Below, piece by piece: positions 55,044 to 64,000 of a stretch of 64,000 nt of DNA (position 1 is the stretch's first letter; each line of letters opens with the position of its first letter). The translations under genes were made by a program, and so were the position numbers. This DNA comes from Lelliottia nimipressuralis (GTDB taxonomy: Bacteria > Pseudomonadota > Gammaproteobacteria > Enterobacterales > Enterobacteriaceae). The DNA is taken from positions 558,001 through 622,000 of the forward strand of contig NZ_SOMG01000030.1 in the NCBI RefSeq assembly GCF_004402045.1, written 5' to 3'. Below the pieces are notes generated by a model, which was given only the letters and a program-made list of their open reading frames with translations, made no database searches and was not told where the DNA came from.

Positions 55044-55742
55044 ATGTTACAGGTCAACGAACTGAATCAGTATTACGGCGGAAGCCATATCCTGCGCGGT
55101 GTGAGCTTTGAAGCCGTCACCGGAGAAGTTACCTGCCTGCTGGGGCGCAACGGCGTAGGGAAAACCACGCTGCTGAAGTGTCTGATGGGGCTGATCCCGG
55201 CGAAAACCGGGGAGGTCATCTGGCAGGGGAAAAAGATCACCCACAGCAAGCCGCACCAGCGGGTGCACTCTGGCGTGGCGTATGTTCCGCAGGGACGGGA
55301 GATTTTCCCGCGCCTGACCGTGGAAGAGAATCTCCTGCTGGGGCTGTCGCGCTTTTCCGCCCGCGAGGCAAAGCAGGTGCCGGACGAGATCTGGCAGCTG
55401 TTCCCGGTGCTCAAAGAGATGAAGCACCGTCGCGGGGGCGATCTCTCCGGTGGACAGCAGCAGCAGCTGGCGATTGGTCGCGCGCTGGCGAGCCGCCCGC
55501 AGCTGCTGATCCTCGATGAGCCCACGGAAGGCATACAGCCTTCGGTGATTAAGGAGATTGGCCAGGTGATCCGCACCCTGGCGGACCGGGGGGATATGGC
55601 AATTCTGCTGGTCGAGCAGTTTTACGACTTTGCCGCCGAACTGGCCGACAGCTACCTGCTGATGTCGCGCGGCACCATCATTCAGCGCGGGCGGGGAGAA
55701 AACATGGAGCAGGAGGGCGTTCGCGGGCTGGTTGCGATTTGA
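55044..55742 (+). CDS. urtE: Urea ABC transporter ATPase UrtE
   Basis: A 232-residue LivF-type ATPase with Walker A GRNGVGKTT, signature LSGGQQQQLAIGRAL and Walker B LLILDEPTEGI. Last gene of the operon. Its stop codon (55740-55742) directly adjoins the palindrome in front of zinT. No urease or urea carboxylase genes are seen in the window, so the imported urea must be used by enzymes encoded elsewhere. Confidence 0.95.
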   Translation: MLQVNELNQYYGGSHILRGVSFEAVTGEVTCLLGRNGVGKTTLLKCLMGLIPAKTGEVIWQGKKITHSKPHQRVHSGVAYVPQGREIFPRLTVEENLLLGLSRFSAREAKQVPDEIWQLFPVLKEMKHRRGGDLSGGQQQQLAIGRALASRPQLLILDEPTEGIQPSVIKEIGQVIRTLADRGDMAILLVEQFYDFAAELADSYLLMSRGTIIQRGRGENMEQEGVRGLVAI

Positions 55743-55761
55743 AATGTTATAATATAACATT
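55743..55761. promoter_or_regulatory. Zur box upstream of zinT
   Basis: AATGTTATA-A-TATAACATT is a perfect 9-1-9 palindrome matching the Zur consensus core (GTTATAATATAAC). It starts one base after the urtE stop and lies 34 bases before the zinT start, so zinc-loaded Zur would repress zinT. Confidence 0.88.
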
Positions 55762-55794
55762 CTCATTCTTATAAAACGGAATGAGGGTGTTATT

Positions 55795-56436
55795 TTGGCT
55801 GCACATATTGGGAAATTTGCCATGACTCTGGGGGCGATGCTGGTCAGCGGCCAGCTGTTTGCCCATTCACACGGACACGCGATGACCGAAGCGGAACAAA
55901 AGGCGGCGAATGGCGTCTTTGAGGACAAAGACGTCAAGGACAGACAGCTGTCTGACTGGGACGGCACCTGGCAGTCGGTCTATCCGTTCCTGCAGGATGG
56001 CTCGCTGGATCCGGTGTTTAAACAGAAAGCGCAGAAAGACAAAAGCAAATCCTTCGACCAGGTAAAAGCGTATTACCGCACGGGGTATGCGACGGATGTG
56101 GATGCCATCGGCATCGAAAATAACGTGATGGAATTTCATAAGGGCAAAGCGGTCAGTAGCTGTCGTTATGATTACAGCGGGTACAAAATTTTGACCTACG
56201 CATCGGGCAAAAAGGGCGTTCGCTATCTGTTCGAGTGTAAGGACGCCAGCAGCAAGGCACCGAAGTTTGTGCAGTTCAGCGACCATACCATCGCGCCGAA
56301 GCCCTCTTCGCATTTCCACATTTTCATGGGCAACACCTCCCACGAGGCGCTGCTGAAAGAGATGGATAACTGGCCGACCTATTATCCGAACGAGATGTAC
56401 AAAGAGCAGGTGGTGGAGGAGATGTTGCACCACTAG
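55795..56436 (+). CDS. zinT: Periplasmic zinc/cadmium-binding protein ZinT
   Basis: A 213-residue lipocalin-like metal-binding protein that hands zinc to ZnuA under zinc shortage. A signal peptide is followed by the His-rich HSHGH motif, and the calycin core contains [13 protein letters not shown] and the C-terminal metal segment [10 protein letters not shown]. The start is TTG at 55795, aligned with the E. coli MAIRL start and behind GAGGG; an ATG at 55822 would remove half the signal peptide. It is controlled by the Zur box. Confidence 0.94.
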   Translation: MAAHIGKFAMTLGAMLVSGQLFAHSHGHAMTEAEQKAANGVFEDKDVKDRQLSDWDGTWQSVYPFLQDGSLDPVFKQKAQKDKSKSFDQVKAYYRTGYATDVDAIGIENNVMEFHKGKAVSSCRYDYSGYKILTYASGKKGVRYLFECKDASSKAPKFVQFSDHTIAPKPSSHFHIFMGNTSHEALLKEMDNWPTYYPNEMYKEQVVEEMLHH

Positions 56437-56448
56437 GCTGTTGTTGTT

Positions 56449-56480
56449 GCCGGGTGGCGGCTACGCCTTACCCGGCCTAC
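56449..56480. repeat. Single REP element
   Basis: GCCGGGTGGCGGCTACGCC followed by TTACCCGGCCTAC lies between the convergent zinT and ydeE 3' ends. Confidence 0.85.
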
Positions 56481-56484
56481 AGCG

Positions 56485-57678
56485 CTACGCTACGTTGGGC
56501 GTTTCGCACCACGCCTTCACGCTCATGCCACGCAAAATCATCAACCATGCAACGACAATGGCGGCCATCATAATCACGAACAATGACCAGTGCGGCAGGT
56601 TGGTCAGGATAATACCGGTGATCATCGGGTTTGCCGCCGCGCCGAGCCAGCCCAGCGCCTGAGCGGAGAAGTAGCTGGCTTTCATCCCCGGCGGGGCGAT
56701 GTTGTCGATCAGCATGTATTCGCCTGGCGCATAGATAATCTCACCCAGCGTAAAGATGGCGGCAGCGATGCCCCAGTAAATCAGGTTTTCACCGGAGAGC
56801 ATAAAGCCGGCCAACCCAACGATAAAGAACAGGGTTGCTGCGGTCATCAGCGGGCGAATGTTGCGGGCTGAGATCTTGCGGCCCAGGGCGTACTGCAGTG
56901 TCACCACCACGGCGGCGTTGACGGGCAGCACCACGGCGACCACCTTTTCGGCGAAATTACTGTCTGCATGCGCGGCCAGGACATACTGCGAAATGCAGGT
57001 TGCGAACGATCCGCCGACGTATGACGCGAGCAGGCCAGAGAGCGTGTACCAGAACAGAGCGCGGTCTTTCAGCAATACTGACGGCTGCCACGGCATCTTC
57101 TCCTCGGCGGTATCTAACGCCACGCTCTTTTGCACGAAGAAATGGATAAACCCCAGCGGCAGGGCGGCGCAGAAGGCCGCCAGCCAGAACGGGAGTTGCA
57201 GGCTGTACATCACCAGCAGGGTGCCAATCGGCGGCCCGATCGTCCAGCCAATATTCAGGAAGCTGTAGTTCAGCGAAAAAACGCGGGCTTTTTCACTTGA
57301 GGTCAGCACGTCGGAGAACCAGGCTTTCAGCACCGTCGAAAAAACGGAATAGGCGCAGTTGATCAGCGCAAAGAACAGCACCACCAGGGTGACGTTATCC
57401 ACCAGCGGGATCGCCACAAATCCGGCGATAAAGGCCACAATCGCGATCAGCATGTAGCGTTTTTTATCGAACTTATCGGCCAGAATGCCAAATCCCAGGC
57501 TGAATACCACGCCAATGGTCAACGCAATCGTCAGGGCATAACCAATATTCTCGACGCTCATGCTATAGACGCGCGTGAGATAAATGGTCATAAACGGCAG
57601 CGTTGCCCCCCGACCGATAGTTAATAACAATGACGATGCCAGCAGCGCTGCGGTTGAGCGCCTGAGAGATGGTTTCAT
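56485..57678 (-). CDS. ydeE: MFS transporter YdeE
   Basis: A 397-residue twelve-helix major-facilitator exporter. It follows E. coli YdeE closely (SLRRSTxALLASSLLLTIGRGATLPFMTIYL; FGILADKFDKKRYM). YdeE is linked to dipeptide and arabinose efflux. I chose ATG 57678 (MKPSLRRST); the frame to 57762 is unsupported. It is divergent from eamA, with about 190 bases between. Confidence 0.94.
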   Translation of the reverse strand: MKPSLRRSTAALLASSLLLTIGRGATLPFMTIYLTRVYSMSVENIGYALTIALTIGVVFSLGFGILADKFDKKRYMLIAIVAFIAGFVAIPLVDNVTLVVLFFALINCAYSVFSTVLKAWFSDVLTSSEKARVFSLNYSFLNIGWTIGPPIGTLLVMYSLQLPFWLAAFCAALPLGFIHFFVQKSVALDTAEEKMPWQPSVLLKDRALFWYTLSGLLASYVGGSFATCISQYVLAAHADSNFAEKVVAVVLPVNAAVVVTLQYALGRKISARNIRPLMTAATLFFIVGLAGFMLSGENLIYWGIAAAIFTLGEIIYAPGEYMLIDNIAPPGMKASYFSAQALGWLGAAANPMITGIILTNLPHWSLFVIMMAAIVVAWLMILRGMSVKAWCETPNVA

Positions 57679-57872
57679 ATTCCTGCCCGACAAATGCTTA
57701 TGCTTTTTTATGTTGTGTTCTAAAAGGATTACCACGACATAAGGAGCTTGTATAGCGCCCAATTTATCCGTAAGTGCTTCGCCTGACTGCCAGAATTAAT
57801 GATCTTCTCGCGGCGCAGTTTTTTCTGTTACCTTGAAGTGTTAACAAATAATTAATAATTCAGGGGCAGGGT

Positions 57873-58775
57873 ATGACGCGTAAAGACGGGCTGCTGGCGT
57901 TGCTGGTGGTCGTAGTATGGGGACTCAATTTTGTGGTCATCAAGCTGGGGCTTCATAACATGCCTCCGCTCATGCTGGCCGGTTTGCGGTTTATGCTGGT
58001 TGCGTTCCCGGCCATCTTCTTTGTCGCCCGTCCTAAAATCCCCTTAAAACTGCTGCTGGGCTACGGTCTGACCATCAGCTTTGGCCAGTTCGCGTTTCTC
58101 TTCTGCGCCATCAAGTTCGGTATGCCGGCCGGTCTTGCCTCGCTGGTTTTACAGGCGCAGGCGTTCTTTACCATTATTCTCGGCGCGTTTGTGTTTGGCG
58201 AACGCCTGCAGGGTAAACAGCTGGCGGGCATTACGCTGGCGGTGTTTGGCGTGCTGGTGCTGATAGAGGCCAGTCTGAATGGACAACACGTGGCGCTGCT
58301 GGGCTTTATGCTGACGTTGGCGGCAGGGCTGAGCTGGGCCTGCGGGAATATCTTCAACAAGCTGATTATGCAGCATGAAGCACGTCCGCAGGTGATGTCC
58401 CTGGTGGTGTGGAGCGCCCTGATCCCCGTTTTACCGTTTATGGTCGCGGCGTGGATCCTGGATGGCCCTCAGGTCATGCTCAACAGCCTGGTTGAGATCG
58501 ATCTGACCACCATCCTTTCTCTGGTCTATCTGGCCTTTGTCGCCACCATTGTGGGCTACGGGATCTGGGGCTCGCTGCTGGGCCGCTATGAAACCTGGCG
58601 CGTCGCGCCGTTATCCCTGCTGGTTCCGGTTGTGGGGCTTGCCAGTGCGACACTGTTGCTGGATGAAACGCTGAACGCGCTGCAGCTGCTGGGCGCAGTG
58701 CTGATCATGGCCGGGCTGTATATTAATGTCTTTGGCCTGCGCGTGCGTCGGGTGACGCGGGTAAGAAAGGCATAA
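57873..58775 (+). CDS. eamA: O-acetylserine/cysteine exporter EamA
   Basis: A 300-residue ten-helix DMT-family exporter (YdeD; E. coli 299). MTRKDGLLALLVVVVWGLNF and the GLHNMPPLMLAGLRF segment match EamA, which exports cysteine-pathway metabolites. Its neighbours ydeE and marB are conserved from E. coli. It is convergent with marB across one terminator. Confidence 0.94.
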   Translation: MTRKDGLLALLVVVVWGLNFVVIKLGLHNMPPLMLAGLRFMLVAFPAIFFVARPKIPLKLLLGYGLTISFGQFAFLFCAIKFGMPAGLASLVLQAQAFFTIILGAFVFGERLQGKQLAGITLAVFGVLVLIEASLNGQHVALLGFMLTLAAGLSWACGNIFNKLIMQHEARPQVMSLVVWSALIPVLPFMVAAWILDGPQVMLNSLVEIDLTTILSLVYLAFVATIVGYGIWGSLLGRYETWRVAPLSLLVPVVGLASATLLLDETLNALQLLGAVLIMAGLYINVFGLRVRRVTRVRKA

Positions 58776-58800
58776 AAAAAGCCCCGCGTCTGCGGGGCAA
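58774..58800. terminator. Terminator between eamA and marB
   Basis: GCCCCGC-GTCT-GCGGGGC. On the minus strand it is followed by a U7 tract, so it ends marRAB efficiently; on the plus strand the run after it is A, so it is weak for eamA. Confidence 0.88.
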
Positions 58801-58807
58801 AAACGAA

Positions 58808-59026
58808 TCAGAGGCCGTGCTGATTATAATAAGGCACGCCTAATTCGTCGGATTTGTCGCTACCAGCACCCATATGGTTGAAATCATAAGGCGTCTGGTC
58901 ATGTGCTGACGGCAAAATCATCGTATCAGGATTATTTTGCTGCGTTGCACGAGGGGTTTGCTCCGCGAAGGTCTGGCTGGAGAACAGCACCAGCAAGGCG
59001 AGGGCGGCGGAGGCGGTAACTTTCAT
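58808..59026 (-). CDS. marB: MarB, periplasmic modulator of mar
   Basis: A 72-residue protein with a signal peptide (about 1-21, ending QTFAEQ). The NHMGAGSDKSDELGVPYYNQ block is conserved in E. coli MarB. MarB lowers marA expression by an unclear route. Last gene of marRAB. Confidence 0.94.
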   Translation of the reverse strand: MKVTASAALALLVLFSSQTFAEQTPRATQQNNPDTMILPSAHDQTPYDFNHMGAGSDKSDELGVPYYNQHGL

Positions 59027-59059
59027 GATTTCCTCGGTTACGTCTGTTACAGGCGATGA

Positions 59060-59440
59060 TTAACTACAGTGTTTTAACGGATACAGGTATCGGGATTCAC
59101 CCGGCACGCTGGTGATTCGGTACTTATGAGGCGGCACGTCAAAATAGTTCTTGAACGTACGCGTCAGGGTTTGTTGCGATTCAAATCCGTAACGCTCCGC
59201 CAGGTAAAGGATCGGCTCATTGCTTTCTTTCAGCTTCTGGGCAATTTCCGTCAGCTTGCGGCTGCGAATGTATTGACCTAATGAATGGCCGGTCTCTTTT
59301 TTGAACATCCGTTGCAGGTGCCATTTGGAGTAACCTGAACGCTCTGACACTTTTTCAAGGGAGAGCGGCGATTCCAGGTTATCTTCGATCCAGTCCAAAA
59401 TGCTATGAATGGTGATAGCGTCAGTATTGCGTCTGGACAT
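59060..59440 (-). CDS. marA: Multiple antibiotic resistance activator MarA
   Basis: A 126-residue single-domain AraC/XylS activator, nearly identical to E. coli MarA through the double HTH ([20 protein letters not shown] and [20 protein letters not shown]). It activates acrAB-tolC, micF and others and reduces OmpF. I chose ATG 59440 because AGAGG is properly spaced; ATG at 59446 is too close. The C-terminal tail differs from E. coli. Confidence 0.97.
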   Translation of the reverse strand: MSRRNTDAITIHSILDWIEDNLESPLSLEKVSERSGYSKWHLQRMFKKETGHSLGQYIRSRKLTEIAQKLKESNEPILYLAERYGFESQQTLTRTFKNYFDVPPHKYRITSVPGESRYLYPLKHCS

Positions 59441-59460
59441 CGTCATACCTCTTTTTCTGT

Positions 59461-59895
59461 TTACGGCAGTATTTTCTTCAGCAAAAGCTCAAGGGTTGCC
59501 ACTTCATCTGCCGTTAAGTTTTTTGTTAGTTCCTGATGCAGTGTTTGTCCTACTAATTGATGACATTGCTCGCACATGTCCGCGCCATCGCTGGTCAGCT
59601 TCACCAGTACGCCGCGTTTGTCATTCGGGTTAGGGCTTCGTTCTATCCATCCTTTGCAGACGAGACGATCGAGCATGCGGGTTAACGCACCCAGATCGAC
59701 AGAGAGCACCTTTTTCAGCTCAACCGGTGTGATACACACTTCGCAGCGAATGGAACACAGCACTTTGAACTGTGTCGCGGTGATATCCAGCGGTGACAGA
59801 TAGTCGTTGAGCAGGCGATCTTTTTTCTGATTTACCATATGAATAAGACGACCCAGCGGAACAACGTCGTTAAAGATATCACTGGTGCTTTTCAC
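59461..59895 (-). CDS. marR: Repressor MarR
   Basis: A 144-residue winged-helix repressor. It matches E. coli MarR throughout ([47 protein letters not shown]). C80-type cysteine, used in copper oxidation, is present in VCKGW. The start is GTG, as in E. coli. It represses its own operon by binding two sites in marO and is released by salicylate and other phenolics. Confidence 0.97.
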   Translation of the reverse strand: MKSTSDIFNDVVPLGRLIHMVNQKKDRLLNDYLSPLDITATQFKVLCSIRCEVCITPVELKKVLSVDLGALTRMLDRLVCKGWIERSPNPNDKRGVLVKLTSDGADMCEQCHQLVGQTLHQELTKNLTADEVATLELLLKKILP

Positions 59896-59900
59896 AATGG

Positions 59901-59994
59901 TTGCCCTGGCAAGTAGTTAGTCACGGCAGATATTATTGCTCAGGCAAGTATAAGTCAACTGAATGAATTAGCCGATGCCACGAATTGCTAAAAC
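59901..59994. promoter_or_regulatory. marO: MarR operators, promoter and marbox
   Basis: On the minus strand the -35 TTGACT (59953-59958) and -10 TAATAT (59930-59935) are 17 bases apart. MarR site I (TACTTGCCTGAGCAAT, about 59936-59951) lies between them and site II (CTACTTGCCAGGGCAA, 59901-59916) lies downstream. Upstream, GATGCCACGAATTGCTAAAA (from 59974) matches the marbox bound by MarA, SoxS and Rob. The layout is that of E. coli. Confidence 0.9.
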
Positions 59995-60150
59995 GTTTCA
60001 TGAACTATTTTTGAGGTCTTTCAAATCAGATAGATAACTGTCAGTTATCATTTCTGGAGGAAAATAATCGTTACGTTGCGCCCATGGCTGAATGTCACAC
60101 TTTCACCCTATAATTGCTGTGTTAAATATGGATAAGGACAACAACGCACT

Positions 60151-60816
60151 ATGTTGGATTTAATAAAAGCAATCAGCCTTGGGCTGGTGGTCTTGCTGCC
60201 GTTGGCTAACCCGTTAACGACGGTGGCGCTGTTCCTCGGGCTGGCAGGGAATATGAACAGCGCCGAGCGCAACCATCAGTCGATGATGGCCTCGGTGTAT
60301 GTGTTTGCCATCATGATGGTGGCCTACTATGCCGGACAGGTGGTGATGAACACCTTTGGGATTTCCATCCCTGGCCTGCGTATCGCCGGGGGGCTGATTG
60401 TGGCCTTTATCGGTTTCCGCATGCTGTTCCCGGCGCAAAAGGCCCATGAGTCGCCGGAGGCGGTTAGCAAATCCGAAGAGCTGGAAACCGAACCGAGTGC
60501 GAATATTGCGTTTGTGCCGATTGCCATGCCGAGCACGGCGGGGCCGGGTACCATTGCGATGATCATCAGCTCCGCGTCGACGGTGCGCGACAGCGCAACC
60601 TTCCCTGACTGGGTGCTGACGGTTGCACCGCCGCTGATTTTTGCGATTATCGGGGTTATCGTGTGGGCGTCACTGCGCAGCTCCGGCGCCATTATGCGCT
60701 GGGTAGGCAAGGGCGGTATCGAGGCGATTTCCCGTCTGATGGGCTTCTTGCTGGTCTGTATGGGCGTGCAGTTTATTATTAACGGCGTGCTGGAAATTAT
60801 TAAGACCTATCACTGA
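60151..60816 (+). CDS. marC: MarC-family inner-membrane protein
   Basis: A 221-residue membrane protein with six helices (E. coli MarC 221). It is divergent from marRAB, as in E. coli. Despite the name MarC does not confer antibiotic resistance; its function is unknown. [20 protein letters not shown] is the family signature. Confidence 0.95.
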   Translation: MLDLIKAISLGLVVLLPLANPLTTVALFLGLAGNMNSAERNHQSMMASVYVFAIMMVAYYAGQVVMNTFGISIPGLRIAGGLIVAFIGFRMLFPAQKAHESPEAVSKSEELETEPSANIAFVPIAMPSTAGPGTIAMIISSASTVRDSATFPDWVLTVAPPLIFAIIGVIVWASLRSSGAIMRWVGKGGIEAISRLMGFLLVCMGVQFIINGVLEIIKTYH

Positions 60817-60821
60817 TGTCT

Positions 60822-60895
60822 TGCCCGGCGGCGCTTCGCTTGCACGGGCCTACGGGTTTTGTAGGCCGGGTAAGGCGAAGCCGCCACCCGGCAAG
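60822..60895. repeat. REP/BIME pair
   Basis: Two oppositely oriented REP units (TGCCCGGCGGCGCTTCGCTT and GGGTAAGGCGAAGCCGCCAC types) fill the gap between the convergent marC and sotB 3' ends. Confidence 0.85.
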
Positions 60896-60900
60896 AAGGC

Positions 60901-62097
60901 TCACCCATGCTGCCCCTGTTCCTCCAGCGCCACCGGCCATTTACGGAAGATGAGCACTGACCAGATAAGTGCCACCAGTGCCGGAATGGCACCCAGATAG
61001 CCAATCGCCGACATCGACACGTGCAGGCTGACCTGATTTCCCACCAGCGCCCCCGCGCCAATACCCAGATTGAAAATCCCGGAAAACAGCGACATCGCCA
61101 CGTCCGTCGCATCCGGTGCCAGAGCCAGCACTTTCACCTGCATGCCCAGGCCAATAACCATGATCGCCACGCCCCAGAACAGGCTGAGGATCGCCAGATG
61201 GCTCTCGCTGCCCGCGGCGGGCATCAGCAGCAGCAGGCAGGCCAGCAGCAGGCCGATGGCGCTGCTCACCAGCAGGGAGGCATGCCGGTTACCCAGCTTA
61301 CCAAACAGCACGCTGCCAATTATGCCCGCTCCGCCGAGGATCAGCAGTAAAACGGTGGCAAAGTTCGCGCTAAAGCCTGCCACAACCTGCACAAACGGTT
61401 CAATGTAGCTGTACGCCGTGTAATGGGCCGTCACCACGATGGCGGTCAGCAGGTAGATGCTCAGCAGCGCAGGGCGGCGCATCAGCAGCGGCAGGCTTTT
61501 CAGCGAGCCGGAATGCTCGCTGGGCAGCGCGGGCAGCAGTTTTATCAGGCACACCAGGGTAATCAGCGCGCCCATGCCGATGGCGAAGAAGGTGGTACGC
61601 CAGCCGAAGTATTGCCCCACGATGCGGCCAATCGGCAGACCCAGCACCATCGCCAGCGCGGTGCCGGTGGCCAGCAGGCTCAGCGCCTGAGCGCGTTTAC
61701 CCGCTGGCGCCAGGCGAATAGCCAGCGACGCGGTGATCGACCAGAACACCGCATGGGCAAAGGCAATACCGACGCGGCTAATGACCAGCACCGTAAAATT
61801 CCACGCCATAAACGACAGGACATGGCTGGCAATGAACAGCACGAACAGACCGATCAGCAGCTTGCGCCGCTCTATCTGGCTGGTCAGCAGCATAAACGGC
61901 AAGGACATCAGCGCCACCACCCAGGCGTAGATGGTCAACATAATGCCCACCTGAGCCGTTTCCATCTGGAAACTTTCAGCGATGTCAGACAACAGCCCAA
62001 CCGGAACAAATTCTGTGGTGTTAAAAATAAACGCGGCAATGGCCAGCGTGACCACGCGTAGCCACGCAACCTTGCGGGAAACTGTGTTCGTTGTCAT
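60901..62097 (-). CDS. sotB: Sugar efflux transporter SotB
   Basis: A 398-residue twelve-helix MFS exporter (YdeA; E. coli 396). [21 protein letters not shown] and [20 protein letters not shown] match the family; it exports arabinose and IPTG-like sugars. It is next to marC as in E. coli and divergent from the phzF-like genes. Confidence 0.94.
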   Translation of the reverse strand: MTTNTVSRKVAWLRVVTLAIAAFIFNTTEFVPVGLLSDIAESFQMETAQVGIMLTIYAWVVALMSLPFMLLTSQIERRKLLIGLFVLFIASHVLSFMAWNFTVLVISRVGIAFAHAVFWSITASLAIRLAPAGKRAQALSLLATGTALAMVLGLPIGRIVGQYFGWRTTFFAIGMGALITLVCLIKLLPALPSEHSGSLKSLPLLMRRPALLSIYLLTAIVVTAHYTAYSYIEPFVQVVAGFSANFATVLLLILGGAGIIGSVLFGKLGNRHASLLVSSAIGLLLACLLLLMPAAGSESHLAILSLFWGVAIMVIGLGMQVKVLALAPDATDVAMSLFSGIFNLGIGAGALVGNQVSLHVSMSAIGYLGAIPALVALIWSVLIFRKWPVALEEQGQHG

Positions 62098-62274
62098 AGG
62101 GATGTCGGAGATTCGTTGCTGAAAAGAAGAGGAGACGATCTTAAAACGTCGAACGGCGAAAACTCAACCATTATGTGATGCAGATCTCAATATTTACCTT
62201 ATGAAAGCGGTAGCCGGGAACGCTGTTTTCATTGAATATAAAAGAACAACACAATAAAAACAGGCGGTAAGACA

Positions 62275-63063
62275 ATGCAGGAGATTGATTTTTATCTGGT
62301 CAATGCGTTCAGCGATACATCATTTGGAGGCAACCCTGCCGCCGTTTGTCCGCTGAAAGCGTGGTTACCCGATGAGACCTTACTGAAACTGGCGCAGCAG
62401 CATAACCAGTCAGAGACGGCCTTTTTCGTCTGCAGTAAAGGCGGCATTGAGCTACGCTGGTTTACCACGCTGACCGAAGTCAATCTCTGCGGTCATGCTA
62501 CGCTCGCGGCGGCGCACGTCCTGTTTACTGAACTGGATTACCCTGATTCGCGGATCCACTTTGATACCGCGTCTGGCCGCCTGACGGTCAGCCGGGAAGG
62601 AGAGTGGATGACGCTGGACTTCCCGGCATGCCCTACCCAGGAAGAGACGCCCCCGCCGGAGATGCTCTCGGCGTTGGGCATCAGCCGCTACGTTGAAGCC
62701 CGTAAAGGGCGCGCCTGGCTGATTGTTCTGGACAATCGCCAGCAGGTTGAAGCCCTCACGCCAGACATTTCGGCGATGACGCCAGGCGAACATAAAGTGA
62801 GCGTTACGGCGCGGGGTGAGGATGAATACGATTTTGTCAGCCGCTTTTTCTCCCCGGGGGTATCCGTCCCGGAAGACCCGGTCACCGGCTCCGCACACAC
62901 GATGCTGATCCCGTACTGGAGCGAAAAGCTGGGCAAAACGACGATGTTTGCCCGCCAGGTTTCAGCGCGAGGCGGCGATGTGCGCTGTGAGCTGAAAGGA
63001 GCGCGCGTGCTGATGGGCGGGCAGGCCACACTTTATCTGAAAGGCACAGTTTTTCTGCGCTAA
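62275..63063 (+). CDS. PhzF-family isomerase-like protein, copy 1
   Basis: A 262-residue protein of the PhzF/diaminopimelate-epimerase fold. The catalytic Glu lies in HNQSETAFF (E47), and the second-half [15 protein letters not shown] motif is intact. PhzF isomerises a phenazine precursor; E. coli YddE is a homolog of unknown role, and no phenazine genes lie here. It is the first of a tandem pair 27 bases apart. The 177-base gap to sotB holds promoters only. Confidence 0.9.
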   Translation: MQEIDFYLVNAFSDTSFGGNPAAVCPLKAWLPDETLLKLAQQHNQSETAFFVCSKGGIELRWFTTLTEVNLCGHATLAAAHVLFTELDYPDSRIHFDTASGRLTVSREGEWMTLDFPACPTQEETPPPEMLSALGISRYVEARKGRAWLIVLDNRQQVEALTPDISAMTPGEHKVSVTARGEDEYDFVSRFFSPGVSVPEDPVTGSAHTMLIPYWSEKLGKTTMFARQVSARGGDVRCELKGARVLMGGQATLYLKGTVFLR

Positions 63064-63090
63064 ATAGCCATAACAAGAGAGGAAGAGACA

Positions 63091-63882
63091 ATGCAGGAAA
63101 TTGATTTTTATCTGGTGGATGCCTTCAGCGACAAAACCTTTGGCGGCAACGCCGCAGCGGTATGTCCTCTGCAAGAGTGGTTGCCGGACGAGACGCTGCT
63201 CAAAATGGCGCAGCAGCATAACCAGTCGGAGACCGCCTTTTTCGTGCGCACCGACGGTGGGTATGAACTGCGCTGGTTTACCACGCTGGGTGAAATTAAC
63301 CTCTGCGGTCATGCTACGCTGGCTGCATCACACGTCATTTTCGAATACCTTGATTATCCGCATACCGAGATCACCTTCACCACGCGCTTTGTCGGCGAGC
63401 TGACCGTCAAACGCAGCGGCGACTGGCTGACGCTGAACTTCCCCGCGTGGTCGACGGAAGTCGTCGAAAACTCACCAGAGGTGCTGTTTAGCGCGCTGGG
63501 CATTACCGGGGCGAAAGAGGTGCGCGCCGGTCGCGATTACATGGTCGTGCTGGAGAGTCAGCAGCAGGTGGAAGCGTTAACGCCGGATATTGGGGCGATG
63601 CTTCCGCTGGATAAAATGGTCTGCGTGACGGCGCCGGGAGACCAGTATGACTTCGTCAGCCGCTTCTTCTGCCCGGGGGAAGGGGTGCCGGAAGATCCGG
63701 TCACCGGATCCGCTCACAGCATGCTGATCCCGTACTGGAGCGAAAAGCTGGGTAAAACATCACTGAACGCCCGCCAGGTGTCGTACCGTGGCGGGGATCT
63801 GCGCTGCGAACTGAAGGGCGACCGGGTGCTGATTGGCGGCCAGGCTACCCTGTACCTGAAAGGGCGTATCTTCCTGCGCTAG
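63091..63882 (+). CDS. PhzF-family isomerase-like protein, copy 2
   Basis: A 263-residue paralog of the preceding gene: 45 of the first 52 residues are identical, and E47 and [15 protein letters not shown] are conserved. Both copies look functional. AGAGAGGAAGAG precedes the ATG. Its stop overlaps the stop of the convergent SDR gene by two bases. Confidence 0.9.
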   Translation: MQEIDFYLVDAFSDKTFGGNAAAVCPLQEWLPDETLLKMAQQHNQSETAFFVRTDGGYELRWFTTLGEINLCGHATLAASHVIFEYLDYPHTEITFTTRFVGELTVKRSGDWLTLNFPAWSTEVVENSPEVLFSALGITGAKEVRAGRDYMVVLESQQQVEALTPDIGAMLPLDKMVCVTAPGDQYDFVSRFFCPGEGVPEDPVTGSAHSMLIPYWSEKLGKTSLNARQVSYRGGDLRCELKGDRVLIGGQATLYLKGRIFLR

Positions 63883-64000
63883 CTGAGTGAGGCGCCGCCG
63901 CATATCACCATCTCCTGGCCGGTGATGGCGGCGGCGTCGTCGCTAAGCAAGAAATTCACCAGTCCCGCCACCTCTTCTGGCGCGATGAGACGCCCGATTG
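63879..64000 (-). CDS. SDR oxidoreductase, C-terminal part only
   Basis: The last 39 residues of a gene that continues beyond the window: [20 protein letters not shown] then [18 protein letters not shown] and a TAG stop. The pattern (P-EEVA--V-FL-SD-A--ITGQ---CGGA) is the C-terminal end of classical SDR enzymes. Substrate unknown; convergent with the phzF pair. Confidence 0.85.
   Translation of the reverse strand, partial: IGRLIAPEEVAGLVNFLLSDDAAAITGQEMVICGGASLS

Overview
The window looks like chromosome of a gamma-proteobacterium of the family Enterobacteriaceae, closest in gene content to Enterobacter or a near relative (inference). The marRAB/marC/sotB/eamA/ydeE block, opgD-rimL-ydcK-tehB, ydcL, ydcO-ydcN-rlhA-yncJ and yciGFE-katN are all recognisable relatives of E. 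coli or Salmonella genes. They are interleaved with genes that E. coli K-12 lacks at these places: urtABCDE, a CIO-type oxidase, a TreS-like GH13 enzyme, PcaQ- and FtrA-like regulators and PhzF paralogs. I saw no rRNA, tRNA, CRISPR array, complete insertion sequence or prophage. REP-type palindromes sit at several operon ends.

Layout. 0-5.7 kb: a LysR gene, a packed minus-strand operon (mipA-like, serine hydrolase, small membrane protein, DUF2975 protein, small HTH), a divergent LysR gene and a LysE exporter. 5.7-7.8 kb: an A+T-rich stretch of small genes, including a 35-residue membrane protein absent from standard-length ORF calls, a ynfU-like zinc-ribbon gene, a CspA-family gene with a long leader, and cspH. 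8.0-14 kb: frmRA (formaldehyde detoxification, no adjacent frmB), a chemoreceptor, quinoprotein glucose dehydrogenase. 14-25.7 kb: a PcaQ-like regulator, then a stress island. Its plus-strand arm holds a membrane protein, DUF421, a YdeJ/CinA-like protein and an SDR. Its minus-strand arm runs yciG, yciF, a small membrane gene, yciE, katN, cioA, cioB and a TreS-like gene.

26-46 kb: an E. coli-like ydc backbone (hglS, opgD, rimL, ydcK, tehB, ydcL, ydcO, ydcN, rlhA, yncJ) carrying insertions: an esterase with LysR, an aminotransferase and solute-binding protein; a PepT-like/DppA-like divergent pair; an EamA/AraC divergent pair. ydcH and tehA are missing from their usual places. 46-56 kb: a small secreted protein, a RibD-C reductase, ftrA/rhodanese, a MetE-C-like methyltransferase behind MetJ-like boxes, the complete urea ABC transporter behind a sigma-54-like promoter, and zinT behind a perfect Zur-like palindrome. 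56-64 kb: ydeE, eamA, marBAR, marC, sotB, two tandem phzF-like genes and the 3' end of an SDR gene.

The most notable content is (i) the stress operon joining a cyanide-insensitive-type oxidase, Mn-catalase, YciGFE and a GH13 enzyme, (ii) two uncharacterised small membrane proteins, and (iii) a set of readable regulatory sites (FrmR, FliA, YdcN twin palindromes, MetJ, sigma-54/NtrC, Zur, MarR/MarA) that make specific predictions. I did not find a clearly new defence or mobile system.
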